From Flavobacterium amniphilum (GTDB lineage Bacteria > Bacteroidota > Bacteroidia > Flavobacteriales > Flavobacteriaceae): 64,000 bases of DNA. The DNA lies in NCBI RefSeq assembly GCF_023634845.1, contig NZ_JAMLJL010000003.1:310001-374000 (forward strand), read 5' to 3'. Of the stretch, positions 8,632-17,036 are shown in pieces. The notes under the pieces are model-generated. The model was not told the origin of the DNA. It was given only the letters and a program-made list of their open reading frames with translations, and ran no database searches. Both the position numbers and the translations under genes were made by a program. Within the stretch, counting starts at the first letter, position 1. Every line of letters begins with the position of its first letter.

Positions 8632-9138
8632 ATGATCTTAGCCTTTGACACTTATTATTTTGAGGACAGCGCCAAAACCGTTTGTATCCAATTTGAGGAA
8701 TGGACAGACAGTACTGTTACCCATACTTATGAAGAAACATTATCGGGCATTGAAGAATATAAATCAGGGGAATTTTACAAGCGCGAGCTACCCTGTATTT
8801 TGAGTTTACTCAAACAGATAGACTTATCAACCTGTGAAGCCATTGTCATAGATGGTTTTGTTGTATTGGATGACGAACAGAATCCGGGGCTTGGTGATTA
8901 TTTACACACTAGTTTAGAGGGCAAAATACCCGTTATCGGCGTAGCCAAAAACAACTATTCCAAAATTCAGGAATACCAAAGGGAGATTTTCAGGGGAGAC
9001 AGCCAAAAAGCTTTGCATATAACCGCAAAAGGGATTGATATTGACCAAGCGGCCGGATTTATCCAGAGCATGACCGGACAGTACAGAATACCGGATTTAC
9101 TAAAAAAAGTGGATGGAATCGGGAGAGGGAATGTTTAA
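8632..9138 (+). CDS. short endonuclease V-like protein
   Basis: 168 residues, shorter than the roughly 220 usual for endonuclease V (Nfi), which cuts next to deoxyinosine. The core matches the family order: FDTYYF (Asp6 in place of the DVAY/DVSY Asp), YKSGEFYKRELPCIL (the glutamate of the FREGP-type segment), AIVIDGFVVLDDEQNPGLG (the DGxG-type Asp) and PVIGVAKNNY (PxIGVAK). It starts with ATGAT in an AT-rich leader. The family identity is moderate; activity is not certain because the body is short. Confidence 0.7.
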   Translation: MILAFDTYYFEDSAKTVCIQFEEWTDSTVTHTYEETLSGIEEYKSGEFYKRELPCILSLLKQIDLSTCEAIVIDGFVVLDDEQNPGLGDYLHTSLEGKIPVIGVAKNNYSKIQEYQREIFRGDSQKALHITAKGIDIDQAAGFIQSMTGQYRIPDLLKKVDGIGRGNV

Positions 9139-9154
9139 AGCCAAACTTATAATT

Positions 9155-9787
9155 ATGAAAACACTAACCGAGAAATTTCATGTTTTACAAAAGTTAAACG
9201 AAAAAACAAAAACATTTATATTCCAACCGTGTTTAAATGCGGTTGAAATTGAAAAATTCGAATCCAAATTCAATATTAGTTTACCGGAAGACTATAAATA
9301 CACCATTAAAAATCTTGCAAATGGGATCTACTACAACGGACTGGAATCTTTACGTGTTTTTGAGAAAATGGATCCTGACAATGCTTTTTTTCTTCAGGAC
9401 GAATATGTCTGGTCTGAATTTCCTTTAGACAAAAGGTTATATTTTGGTTATCCGGGCCAGGACATACAAAAAGAAGAAGATGAAGAGTCGTGGTATCCTT
9501 ATGAGACAGAGTATGTTAATGACTCAAATCCATATAATAAAGGAGGAACCACATACAATACGATAAACATTCTTTCAACAGGATGTGGAGGATATGATTT
9601 CATTGTTGTTAACGGAAAGGAAAAAGGAAATATATGGTGCTATAACAAGCTTTCAAATAATGATATTTATCCTCTGTATAATTTCGAAAAAAATATGAAA
9701 CGAATTAGCTTTGGAGACTGGCTTTTATTTACAGTTGAGAAATTGATTGATTTTGAACAGAAGAAAATCACTGACAACAATCCATAA
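9155..9787 (+). CDS. SMI1/KNR4 (SUKH) family protein
   Basis: 210 residues from ATG 9155 (ATG 9131 in the same frame is an alternative overlapping the previous gene by 8 nt). The SUKH signature is visible: AVEIEKFESKFNISLPEDYK, then LANG, and the C-terminal GCGGYDFIVVNGKEKGNIW. SUKH proteins are mostly immunity proteins against secreted toxins. No toxin lies beside it here, so it may be an orphan immunity gene. Cytoplasmic, with no signal peptide. Confidence 0.75.
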   Translation: MKTLTEKFHVLQKLNEKTKTFIFQPCLNAVEIEKFESKFNISLPEDYKYTIKNLANGIYYNGLESLRVFEKMDPDNAFFLQDEYVWSEFPLDKRLYFGYPGQDIQKEEDEESWYPYETEYVNDSNPYNKGGTTYNTINILSTGCGGYDFIVVNGKEKGNIWCYNKLSNNDIYPLYNFEKNMKRISFGDWLLFTVEKLIDFEQKKITDNNP

Positions 9788-9898
9788 CTTGAATTAAACT
9801 TAAAGACAAGGATTTTAATTCTTTAAAAGAAGTGTGTTTGAGTTATATCAGTAAAATCAAGTGATATCCGGCACCTCCTAAAGAATTCCAACCATTGC

Positions 9899-10390
9899 AT
9901 GAAAAGAAAGCTAACCAAAACCGAATTAAGAGAAATCAACACCGGACTGCCTCATATCAAAAAACAATTGTACGAAAACAGGGAGCTTTACCAATCAATT
10001 TGCATCAGTGTCTTTGAAAAACCGCTTAAAGAGGAAGAATGTTGGCAAATTTATGATACAGATAAAAAAACAATTGCAGAGAGAAGAAAAAAACTGGAAG
10101 ATGTGTTGGTTGATTTTTTCAACTTAACCGATGTTTATTTGTGGAGACATAAAAGACATTACAGAATTTTGTTTTACAAACCCGGCTCACTCCAGAACCT
10201 ACTCAGACATTGCGACATCCTGAATCAGACCTGGGAAAGTGGTCACCGTTATGATATTCTTTTACCTGAATATTCTGCTGTTTACAGTGAAGAATGGGAT
10301 TGGACGACAATAATTTGGTACAGGGATTATGAAAAGATCAAGCCATTATTAGAGGCCGTTAAAAAATCTGGATTGTATTTTTACCGTTAG
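9899..10390 (+). CDS. hypothetical cytoplasmic protein
   Basis: 163 residues with no signal or membrane segment. Rich in Lys, Glu, Tyr and Trp (YSEEWDWTTIIWYRDYEK). No family recognised. It is the last chromosomal gene left of the island and ends just before a bidirectional terminator. Confidence 0.55.
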   Translation: MKRKLTKTELREINTGLPHIKKQLYENRELYQSICISVFEKPLKEEECWQIYDTDKKTIAERRKKLEDVLVDFFNLTDVYLWRHKRHYRILFYKPGSLQNLLRHCDILNQTWESGHRYDILLPEYSAVYSEEWDWTTIIWYRDYEKIKPLLEAVKKSGLYFYR

Positions 10391-10418
10391 AACCCGGTTG
10401 ATTCTGTTTGAAATAAAA

Positions 10419-10447
10419 AAAGCCCAAACATAAGTCTGGGCTTTTTT
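10419..10447. terminator. bidirectional terminator at the left island boundary
   Basis: AGCCCAAAC / GTCTGGGCT stem (one mismatch) with A-run before and T-run after. It serves the preceding gene on + and, before integration of the island, would have ended the tRNA-Leu transcript on the minus strand. Confidence 0.75.
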
Positions 10448-10470
10448 GTGCGGGTGATAGGAATCAACCT
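10448..10470. repeat. attL, copy of tRNA-Leu 3' end
   Basis: 15 nt exactly match the tRNA-Leu 3' end (24544-24558). The match then continues imperfectly (AATCAACCT here, ACTCGAACCT in the tRNA). Confidence 0.85.
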
Positions 10471-10524
10471 CCCAATTAAGTAAAATTAAATCGAATTAAA
10501 AAAAATTATAAAGCCTATATTTGG

Positions 10525-10562
10525 CGAGGTTTTTGCTAAAATCACAATAAAAGCAAACCTCC
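10525..10562. repeat. inverted repeat near the left end of the island
   Basis: GAGGTTTTTGCT and AGCAAACCTC are inverted around a 15-nt loop, with a 2-nt bulge. It lies between attL and the integrase gene and may be a terminator or recombinase-arm structure. Confidence 0.45.
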
Positions 10563-10589
10563 TTTAATTAAGCTGAACTAATAAATTTC

Positions 10590-10608
10590 GGGGAATAATA
10601 GGGGAATA
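10590..10608 (+). promoter_or_regulatory. possible integrase arm site, left
   Basis: GGGGAATAATAGGGGAATA is nearly identical, and in the same orientation, to the sequence at 24471-24489 just inside the right end. Two GGGGAAT half-motifs lie 11 nt apart. A recombinase or accessory-factor site is a reasonable reading, not proven. Confidence 0.5.
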
Positions 10609-10629
10609 CAAAAATGCAATACATAAAAT

Positions 10630-11931
10630 ATGGCAACAAGTAAATTCAGAATTAAAACCTCAAACGATTGGAATACTATTTTTTATCGTTTCAAACACAG
10701 CAATAAGTTTGATATTGAGTGCTCAACTGGAATACAAATTCCCAACAAGCGTTGGAGCAATTCAAAACAAGAAGTTTTACAAACCAACGATATAAACTTT
10801 AAAGAAATAAACCTTAAACTCAAAGACCTTGATTCAAAAATAAGGAAAGATTTTGAAGATGCAAAACTCAAATCTGAGACCATTAATACTAATTGGTTAA
10901 AAACAAAAATCAATGTTTTTTTTAATCGAGAAACCAATAATGACACAATAAATTCAAGCATTTTTTTAACAAACTATATAGTTTCATTTATCGAAGAATC
11001 TAAAACAAAGAAAACTAGAAACAATACTCCAGTAAAACCAAGAACAATTCAACATTACAATACAACTTTAAATAAAATTATAGCCTTTGAGGAGCATATT
11101 GGCAGTAGAGTAAAATTAACTGACATAACTATTTCATTTCATACAAAATTTCTTGAATTTCTTGAAAACAAACAAAAACTAAACCCAAATACAATTGGCG
11201 GATATATTGATGACATCAAATTATTTTGTAATAATGCTGATAAAAAAGACATACAAATTTCTAAAGAATTTAAACTTTCAGAATTTTATACCCCATCTAA
11301 CAAAACAAAAGACGTTTATCTCAAAGAGGATGAAATAAATTCAATATTTAGTTCAAATTTTGAACAGGACTACTTGGACAATGCTAGAGATTGGCTAATA
11401 ATTGGATTAAGGACAGGATTTAGGATTTCAGACTTTTTAAAGCTTACAAAAAAGAATCTAATACATGGCTTTATTGAAAAGCAAACCATAAAAACAGATT
11501 TTCCTGTAATTATACCTATCCACAATCAAGTGAAATATATTTTAGAAAAGCGTAATGGAGATTTCCCCAGAAGAATAAGTGACCAAAAATTTAATGACTA
11601 TATCAAAATTATTTGTAAAGAGGTTGGAATTTCAGAAATTGTCGAGGGAGCAAAAATTGTTGAGATTGAGATTAAAGAAAATGGTAAAAAGAAAAAAATA
11701 CATAGAAAACAATTTGGAAAATTCCCAAAGCATGAATTAGTAACATCACACATTTGTAGGCGGTCATTTGCAACAAATTTATATGGTAAAATTGACACGC
11801 TTACTATTATGAAAATTACTGGTCATCAAACAGAAGCCCAATTTTTGAGTTATATTAAAATCACTCCGAGAGAATATGCTGAAAAGTTAAAAGCATATTG
11901 GAAAAATGCTTCAACAATTATGTCAGAATAA
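10630..11931 (+). CDS. tyrosine recombinase (island integrase)
   Basis: 433 residues. An N-terminal Bacteroidota integrase arm/SAM-like region (about 1-220, with NPNTIGGYIDDIKLFCNNA) precedes the catalytic domain. The active-site residues are all present: Arg261 (GLRTGFRISD), His374 and Arg377 (SHICRRSF), His399 (TGHQTE) and Tyr408 (SYIKIT). It starts 168 nt from attL, as for tRNA-targeting integrases. It would join attP on the element circle with tRNA-Leu, probably with the small HTH protein at 23102-23398. Confidence 0.92.
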   Translation: MATSKFRIKTSNDWNTIFYRFKHSNKFDIECSTGIQIPNKRWSNSKQEVLQTNDINFKEINLKLKDLDSKIRKDFEDAKLKSETINTNWLKTKINVFFNRETNNDTINSSIFLTNYIVSFIEESKTKKTRNNTPVKPRTIQHYNTTLNKIIAFEEHIGSRVKLTDITISFHTKFLEFLENKQKLNPNTIGGYIDDIKLFCNNADKKDIQISKEFKLSEFYTPSNKTKDVYLKEDEINSIFSSNFEQDYLDNARDWLIIGLRTGFRISDFLKLTKKNLIHGFIEKQTIKTDFPVIIPIHNQVKYILEKRNGDFPRRISDQKFNDYIKIICKEVGISEIVEGAKIVEIEIKENGKKKKIHRKQFGKFPKHELVTSHICRRSFATNLYGKIDTLTIMKITGHQTEAQFLSYIKITPREYAEKLKAYWKNASTIMSE

Positions 11932-12535
11932 ATTCCTTTAAATAGTTATAGGCTTTTATAGAGTATACAAATCAAAAAACAATATAAGGAACGTAGTTTA
12001 AGAATTGCCGAATAAATCAAGAATTGATTTTAGTATCTGTGTCTTGTTCTGAAATAATGAAAACTGGTTTTTCTTTTGGTTGGAATAATACTTTAATTCA
12101 AGTAAAATGGCTGGTTTTCAATGTTTTTTGTTATTTATCAATATAAAAAACTGGTTGTCATTTTAGCTGAAACTGGTTTCTGTTTTTGATAGTGACAAAA
12201 CAATAAGTACATACTTAAAAAGTATTGCAATACTATCGCCCGCGCTTTAAAAACATATAAAGACATGTAAATTAAGAATTTATAGATTTTTTTTGTTTTG
12301 GTTTTTGCTGAAAAATTGCCGAAATTTTTCTTTCTTTTTTAAATTTTTCAGATAGAAAATTGACAGAAAAAAATATTATTCCAAATCTTATTCAATCTGA
12401 AGGGAATAAAAAAATACCGAATAGTGCAACATTTAGCTTAATTTAAACTATTTTTCATTTACATATCCAAAATGACTTTACCATTCCAATTAATATGTAA
12501 ATGTAATTTCCATTTATTCAAGAAAACTTTTAATT
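11932..12535. other. 604-nt non-coding region in the island
   Basis: Very AT-rich, with no credible gene. Three exact AACTGGTT copies (12062-12069, 12149-12156, 12171-12178) and a near copy GGCTGGTT (12109-12116) lie within 120 nt. A perfect 14-nt palindrome AGTATTGCAATACT lies at 12221-12234 and contains the ATTGCAAT core found four times upstream of the HTH gene at the other end. Probably regulatory or recombination DNA. Confidence 0.6.
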
Positions 12536-14002
12536 TCATGTTTTTACATTTTTGATGATTAATTTTAAAGTCTCTTTTTCGTTATAATATGTAAAGTAAA
12601 TAAAGACCAATAATAAAGGTATTCCTACATAATAATTTTCTCTAAAACCATAAAATGAAATTATGGAAAATACTATTGAAATCATGAGATAGCCAGCTAT
12701 TTTTTTTATATCATAAGGAATAGGATAATATTTATTTCCAAAATAATAGGAAACAAACATCATGCTTCCGTATGCCGAAATTGTTGCAATCGCAGACCCG
12801 TAATAACTCATAGTTGGAATTAATAAAAAATTAAGGATTAAAGTTACAAATGCACCAAAAACTGAAATATAAGCACCTATATATGTTTTGTCAATTAGTT
12901 TATACCATACTGAGAGATTAGTATAAATTCCTAGAAAAAAATTAGCTAAAATTATCAGAGGCACAACTTTCATAGCTTCCCAATATGATGAATCTCGAAT
13001 CATCATAAATTTAAAAATGTCTGCAAAAACAATCACAAATAATAAAATAAATGAGCCTAGTATAACAAAATATTTTGTTATAGTTGCATAAGTCTGAGGA
13101 GCATCTTCATTTGAAGAATGACTAAAAAAAAAGGGTTCAATACCTAATGTGTATGCTGTCCTGTAAAGAACCATAAATAGCCCTAACTTATAACATGCTG
13201 AATAAACACCTACTTCAGATTCAGCGATTTTAACAGGCAATAATTTTGCTAGAAGAATTTTATCAAACTGTTCATTTATTGCAAATGCAATACCCGCTAC
13301 TAAAATAGGTGAACCGTAAAGTATCATTCTCTTCCATAAATCAAAATCAAATTTCCATTTAATTTTAAAATAAATAGGTGATAGTATAATGAAAGTAACC
13401 AAACTTGCTATAATGTTAGATATAAAAATATAACCTATTTGAAAGTCTTCAAAATAAAGTAATTTTAAAAACCCATTGGGTTGTGTTTTTGCAATTCGAG
13501 GTAAATAAATTAAAAACCACACATTCAAAGAAAGGTTAATTATTACATTCCCTATTTTGATTATTGCATATTGCATAGAATTTTGATTAGCTCTCAATCT
13601 TGAAAATGGTATAATTACAAGTGCATCGAGTACCAAAATCCAAATTGTGAAATTTATATATTCAACGTCTATTCCCAAAAAAAGAGCTAGTGTTTTTTGG
13701 TATAAGAGAGCTATAATCAAAAAACTAATTGTCGAAGAGAAAATTGAAATAATAGATGTCTCCAAAACGTTTTCTTTATCAGATTCTGTGTTGTAGAACC
13801 TAAAAAAGGTTGTTTCCATTCCATAAGCTAATACTACATTAAAGAAAATCATATAGGCAAAAACTTCTGTAATTTTACCATAGGCAACTTTTGGAAGTAA
13901 ATCTGTATAGAGAGGGACTAATAAAAAACCGAACATTCTAGGTAAAACAGTTGCTAATCCATAAATGGCGGTTTGCTTGAAAAGGTTTTTATATAAACTC
14001 AA
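12536..14002 (-). CDS. polysaccharide flippase (Wzx/MATE-like oligosaccharide flippase)
   Basis: 488 residues with about 12-14 hydrophobic segments across the whole length, starting MSLYKNLFKQTAIYGLATVLPRMFGFL, then ARN/LxP-type loops and SRLRANQNSMQYAII, which are typical of Wzx-like lipopolysaccharide flippases. These move lipid-linked saccharides across the inner membrane. In Flavobacteria a very similar gene is chromosomal core, so a complete copy as island cargo is unusual. It is separated by 54 nt from the XRE gene and read in the same direction, so both may be one transcript. No frameshift or truncation seen. Confidence 0.85.
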   Translation of the reverse strand: MSLYKNLFKQTAIYGLATVLPRMFGFLLVPLYTDLLPKVAYGKITEVFAYMIFFNVVLAYGMETTFFRFYNTESDKENVLETSIISIFSSTISFLIIALLYQKTLALFLGIDVEYINFTIWILVLDALVIIPFSRLRANQNSMQYAIIKIGNVIINLSLNVWFLIYLPRIAKTQPNGFLKLLYFEDFQIGYIFISNIIASLVTFIILSPIYFKIKWKFDFDLWKRMILYGSPILVAGIAFAINEQFDKILLAKLLPVKIAESEVGVYSACYKLGLFMVLYRTAYTLGIEPFFFSHSSNEDAPQTYATITKYFVILGSFILLFVIVFADIFKFMMIRDSSYWEAMKVVPLIILANFFLGIYTNLSVWYKLIDKTYIGAYISVFGAFVTLILNFLLIPTMSYYGSAIATISAYGSMMFVSYYFGNKYYPIPYDIKKIAGYLMISIVFSIISFYGFRENYYVGIPLLLVFIYFTYYNEKETLKLIIKNVKT

Positions 14003-14056
14003 AACATTAAATTTAAAATATTGTACTATTTGTTAAATTAATTAAATACATGTATA

Positions 14057-14422
14057 TTAATAAGTTTCATTACTCTTTTTCATCTTTTTATCAACCTCAA
14101 GCAATTTGCGAAGAAAAGCAATCTCATCTTTTAGAGTTTTAATATGATCTTTGTCTGATTGAAAAACAGTAAAATTATATGCTTCAACATCTCGATTGTC
14201 AATTTGATTCCTCCTTTTTGAAAAATCTTCTGCAAATAGGTATGAAACATTAACATCTAAAACTTCAGATATTTTTCTTAATTTGGGAACGGTTAATCTT
14301 TTATCATCTTTTTCTAAACGACCATAATTACTTTGTGTAATAATTAATTCCATAGCCATTTTTTCTTGCGAAATATTCTTTTCTTCTCTTAATTTTCTTA
14401 TTCTTAATCCAACTGTATTCAT
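14057..14422 (-). CDS. XRE-family helix-turn-helix regulator
   Basis: 121 residues. The HTH_3 domain lies at about 6-60 (LRIRKLREEKNISQEKMAME, then TQSNYGRLEKDDKRLTVPKL). The C-terminus (about 85-121) is charged and heptad-like, probably a dimerising helix. It is transcribed away from the precursor gene, with 180 nt between the starts, so it may govern both the flippase and the precursor. Candidate sites in that gap: AAGTGCGAAAATACTT and CCAAGTGCACGTGG. Confidence 0.8.
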   Translation of the reverse strand: MNTVGLRIRKLREEKNISQEKMAMELIITQSNYGRLEKDDKRLTVPKLRKISEVLDVNVSYLFAEDFSKRRNQIDNRDVEAYNFTVFQSDKDHIKTLKDEIAFLRKLLEVDKKMKKSNETY

Positions 14423-14602
14423 TACGTAAATATATAAGTGCGAAAATACTTGTTTATATTTAAAATATAGATTGTGGATTTAAAATTTTTCTCTTTTTTT
14501 TACATAAATTATCGTGCAAAAAATTCTTTACCAAGTGCACGTGGGAAATTACAGAAAGATTGTCATGAATAGTTTTAAATCAAGTATTAATCATCTAAAA
14601 AA

Positions 14603-14788
14603 ATGAAGATGGAAAACAAAAAATTAAGCTTAGATGCCTTCAAACAAATGGCAGAAAGCGTGCAAACTGAAGACGTGATGAGACAGGTCGAAGGTGGACT
14701 AGAAGGTTGGGGAGACTGTCACGGTTACTGGGGCAAATTAGGGAAGTATTTTGAAATGGGTGATCCTATTCACGCTAACTACCCATAA
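14603..14788 (+). CDS. double-glycine leader precursor peptide (bacteriocin/RiPP type)
   Basis: 61 residues (start at 14603; Met3 is an alternative). The leader (1-32) has the pattern KKLSLDAFKQMAESVQTEDV, then VEGG at 29-32, the type cut by C39 peptidases after GG. The predicted product is residues 33-61 (29 residues): one Cys (39), two Trp (36, 43), two His, three Tyr and six Gly, with GDCHGYWGKLGKYF in the middle. The single Cys argues against an internal disulfide or a multi-ring lanthipeptide. It is followed by a hairpin and by genes for modification and export. No known core sequence recognised. Confidence 0.75.
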   Translation: MKMENKKLSLDAFKQMAESVQTEDVMRQVEGGLEGWGDCHGYWGKLGKYFEMGDPIHANYP

Positions 14789-14811
14789 TTAATAATATTG
14801 TTCAAGAAACT

Positions 14812-14846
14812 AATAACCCGAGCCAAACTCGGGTTATTTAATTTTA
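14812..14846 (+). terminator. intercistronic hairpin after the precursor gene
   Basis: A perfect 11-bp stem AATAACCCGAG / CTCGGGTTATT with a CCAAA loop and a T-rich tail. It lies 23 nt after the precursor stop and before the next gene. It would give abundant short precursor RNA and less read-through into the processing genes. Confidence 0.8.
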
Positions 14847-14862
14847 ATAAAATATACATACA

Positions 14863-16065
14863 ATGAACAATCCTCTATACGAAATTTCAAAGCCCTTTTT
14901 AGAAGATGGTAGCTCAAAAATCATTTTAAATTTTAAAATTCTTCTTTACAAGCAGAATGAAAGAGTATTTGAAATATTAGATTTTGAAAATAACCTAATA
15001 TATAATGAGCCAACTCTATCATCTTTTTTTAATACTGAGGTTAATGAATGCCAATCAATAGAAAGCATACTTTATGGATACTCAAAAGGAAATATTCAAA
15101 TAGAATTATTTACTGATGAATTTGGGAGAGTTTATCTACCCAATGTCGGTTGGTTTTTGACCACTTTTCAAAATGAATCTTTAATTTTTGACAAACAAAC
15201 TTTCACATTAAAAAAAGGAGACACGAATATTAATTTCGATTTTGAAAAGCCAGCTTTAATTGAAAACACAAAAATTGAAATATACAAATACTCATTACCT
15301 CTTCTCAAACAATGTTATATAAACGTAAAAAAAGAACAGATTAATGTAGAAATAGAAGATATTACTAAAAGACATCTAAAAAATTTGACAAAAGCTTATC
15401 ATATAATAAAAGAAAATATACCTACTCAATTTGAGCTAATTGAAAAATATGCCCCTAAATGTGTGATTTTTAACGTAGACACCTACCAGCGAAACTCTTT
15501 CGCTTCTAACAAAGCTCTTGGTGTTGGTTTTTACAATGCCTATCAAGAGGATTATGATGAAGTATTTTTTGTAGATGATATTGCACATCAGACTGGTCAT
15601 GCAATTTTTAATTCTATGATTTATGAAGATAGTCGTTTTTTTAAAGTTGATAAAAACTTTACTCTTGAAACATTGACAATGCCAGATGGTTCACTAACAG
15701 AAAAACGTAGCTTATTAGTTCTTTTCCATGCACTATATACTTATTATTCAAGTTTTTTATGCTTAGATTCATGTCTTGAAAATAATGTCTTTAACACAAG
15801 ACAAAAGCACGAAGCTCTTGGTAGAATAGCATTTTATATAAATAAATGCTGTAGGGATTTGTTACTTTTCGATAATCCAATACATTTGGACACAAAAGCT
15901 AATCAGTATTTTACTGAAGAAGGTATAATTATATATAATGAACTTAAAAATAAATGGAAAGAAATGCATCAAAAATGGTTTGAAAAAGTTAAAAATTTTG
16001 ACTTGAGTAATCAGCCTTACAACTTTACCTTTTCCGAATTTATTGAACTCAATCCTTTAAAATAA
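14863..16065 (+). CDS. putative peptide-modification protein with an HQTGH motif
   Basis: 400 residues, cytoplasmic, directly downstream of the precursor. The C-terminal half looks like HEXXH-motif putative peptide-modification proteins of RiPP clusters. DDIAHQTGHAIFNSMIYEDS (His242, His246) has the HExxH spacing but Gln243 in place of Glu. A later His289 (LVLFHALYTYYSSF) could be the third metal ligand. The N-terminal half (about 1-150) is a charged, beta-rich region unlike a known family. It ends 6 nt before the TPR gene. Function inferred from context and one motif; it could also be an immunity or chaperone protein. Confidence 0.5.
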   Translation: MNNPLYEISKPFLEDGSSKIILNFKILLYKQNERVFEILDFENNLIYNEPTLSSFFNTEVNECQSIESILYGYSKGNIQIELFTDEFGRVYLPNVGWFLTTFQNESLIFDKQTFTLKKGDTNINFDFEKPALIENTKIEIYKYSLPLLKQCYINVKKEQINVEIEDITKRHLKNLTKAYHIIKENIPTQFELIEKYAPKCVIFNVDTYQRNSFASNKALGVGFYNAYQEDYDEVFFVDDIAHQTGHAIFNSMIYEDSRFFKVDKNFTLETLTMPDGSLTEKRSLLVLFHALYTYYSSFLCLDSCLENNVFNTRQKHEALGRIAFYINKCCRDLLLFDNPIHLDTKANQYFTEEGIIIYNELKNKWKEMHQKWFEKVKNFDLSNQPYNFTFSEFIELNPLK

Positions 16066-16071
16066 TACAAC

Positions 16072-16875
16072 ATGATAATGATAAGACTAATGCTCTTTTT
16101 AATATTATTTTCCACTTCATCTTGTAATTCTCAATCAAATTCAAAAGAGAAGAAAATTCGACAAGAAGAAATAATTAAAGAGCATTTAGAAAAGGGCGCA
16201 TGGCGTCACATGATGTTTTCAAAAGAATGGCAAGAAAATATTGATTTAGGTTTGAAAAAAGATAGTACTATTGCCTATTTATGGCAACAAAAAGCTATGC
16301 CTTATTTTAAGCTAAGAAAATATGAAATAGGTATGCCTCTTATTGACAAAGCAGTAAAATATGATGCACAAAGATGGCAGCCGTATAGAGCATTTATTAA
16401 ATGTATTTTTGCAAAAACATATACAGAAGCAATAGCCGATTTTGAAGATTGTAAAAAAAAATTTGGAAACAATTATGAAATGGATCATACTTACAATTTT
16501 TATATTGCTTTGTGTAAGTTGCAACTTAATCAGTATGATGAAGCGGAAAAATTACTTTCTGATTACATAAACGAAATGCTAAAAAAAAATGGTGAAGATT
16601 GGGTACATCCGACGGCTTTGTTTTATTATGGCATCTCAAAATATGAACAACAAAAATGGGTAGAGGCAATACACGAATTTGACAGAACTTTAAAATCATA
16701 TCCAAATTTTTCAGATGTAAAATTTTATAAAGCTTTATGTCTTATGAGGCTTAATAAAGAAAAAGAAGCTAAGCTTTTATTTGAAGAAGGTGAAAAAGAT
16801 GCTAAAACAGGATACACAATAAATGAAGATAATGCAGTTTATGAAAAATATCCCTATCAAGTAATATGGAAATAA
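16072..16875 (+). CDS. TPR-repeat lipoprotein in the peptide cluster
   Basis: 267 residues. The lipoprotein signal MIMIRLMLFLILFSTSSC places the lipid-anchored Cys at 18 (start 16072; 16078 possible). The mature part is TPR-like: YLWQQKAMPYFKLRKYEIGM, LNQYDEAEKLLSDY, WVEAIHEFDRTLKSYP, LNKEKEAKLLFEEG. It sits between the modification-like and exporter genes with a 6-nt spacing, so it may help secretion or confer self-immunity. That role is inference. Confidence 0.7.
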   Translation: MIMIRLMLFLILFSTSSCNSQSNSKEKKIRQEEIIKEHLEKGAWRHMMFSKEWQENIDLGLKKDSTIAYLWQQKAMPYFKLRKYEIGMPLIDKAVKYDAQRWQPYRAFIKCIFAKTYTEAIADFEDCKKKFGNNYEMDHTYNFYIALCKLQLNQYDEAEKLLSDYINEMLKKNGEDWVHPTALFYYGISKYEQQKWVEAIHEFDRTLKSYPNFSDVKFYKALCLMRLNKEKEAKLLFEEGEKDAKTGYTINEDNAVYEKYPYQVIWK

Positions 16876-17036
16876 ATAAAATTCATCTTAGTTAGAAAAT
16901 TTAGAAAAACAAGATTCCCAATAATTAAAGAATTGCATTAAATTAAAACAGATGAAAAATATTTACAATCTTAAAGTGATTGATGATTACCAATTTTAAC
17001 AATCGTTTTAAAGGTTAATAAAAATAGTAAAAGTAA

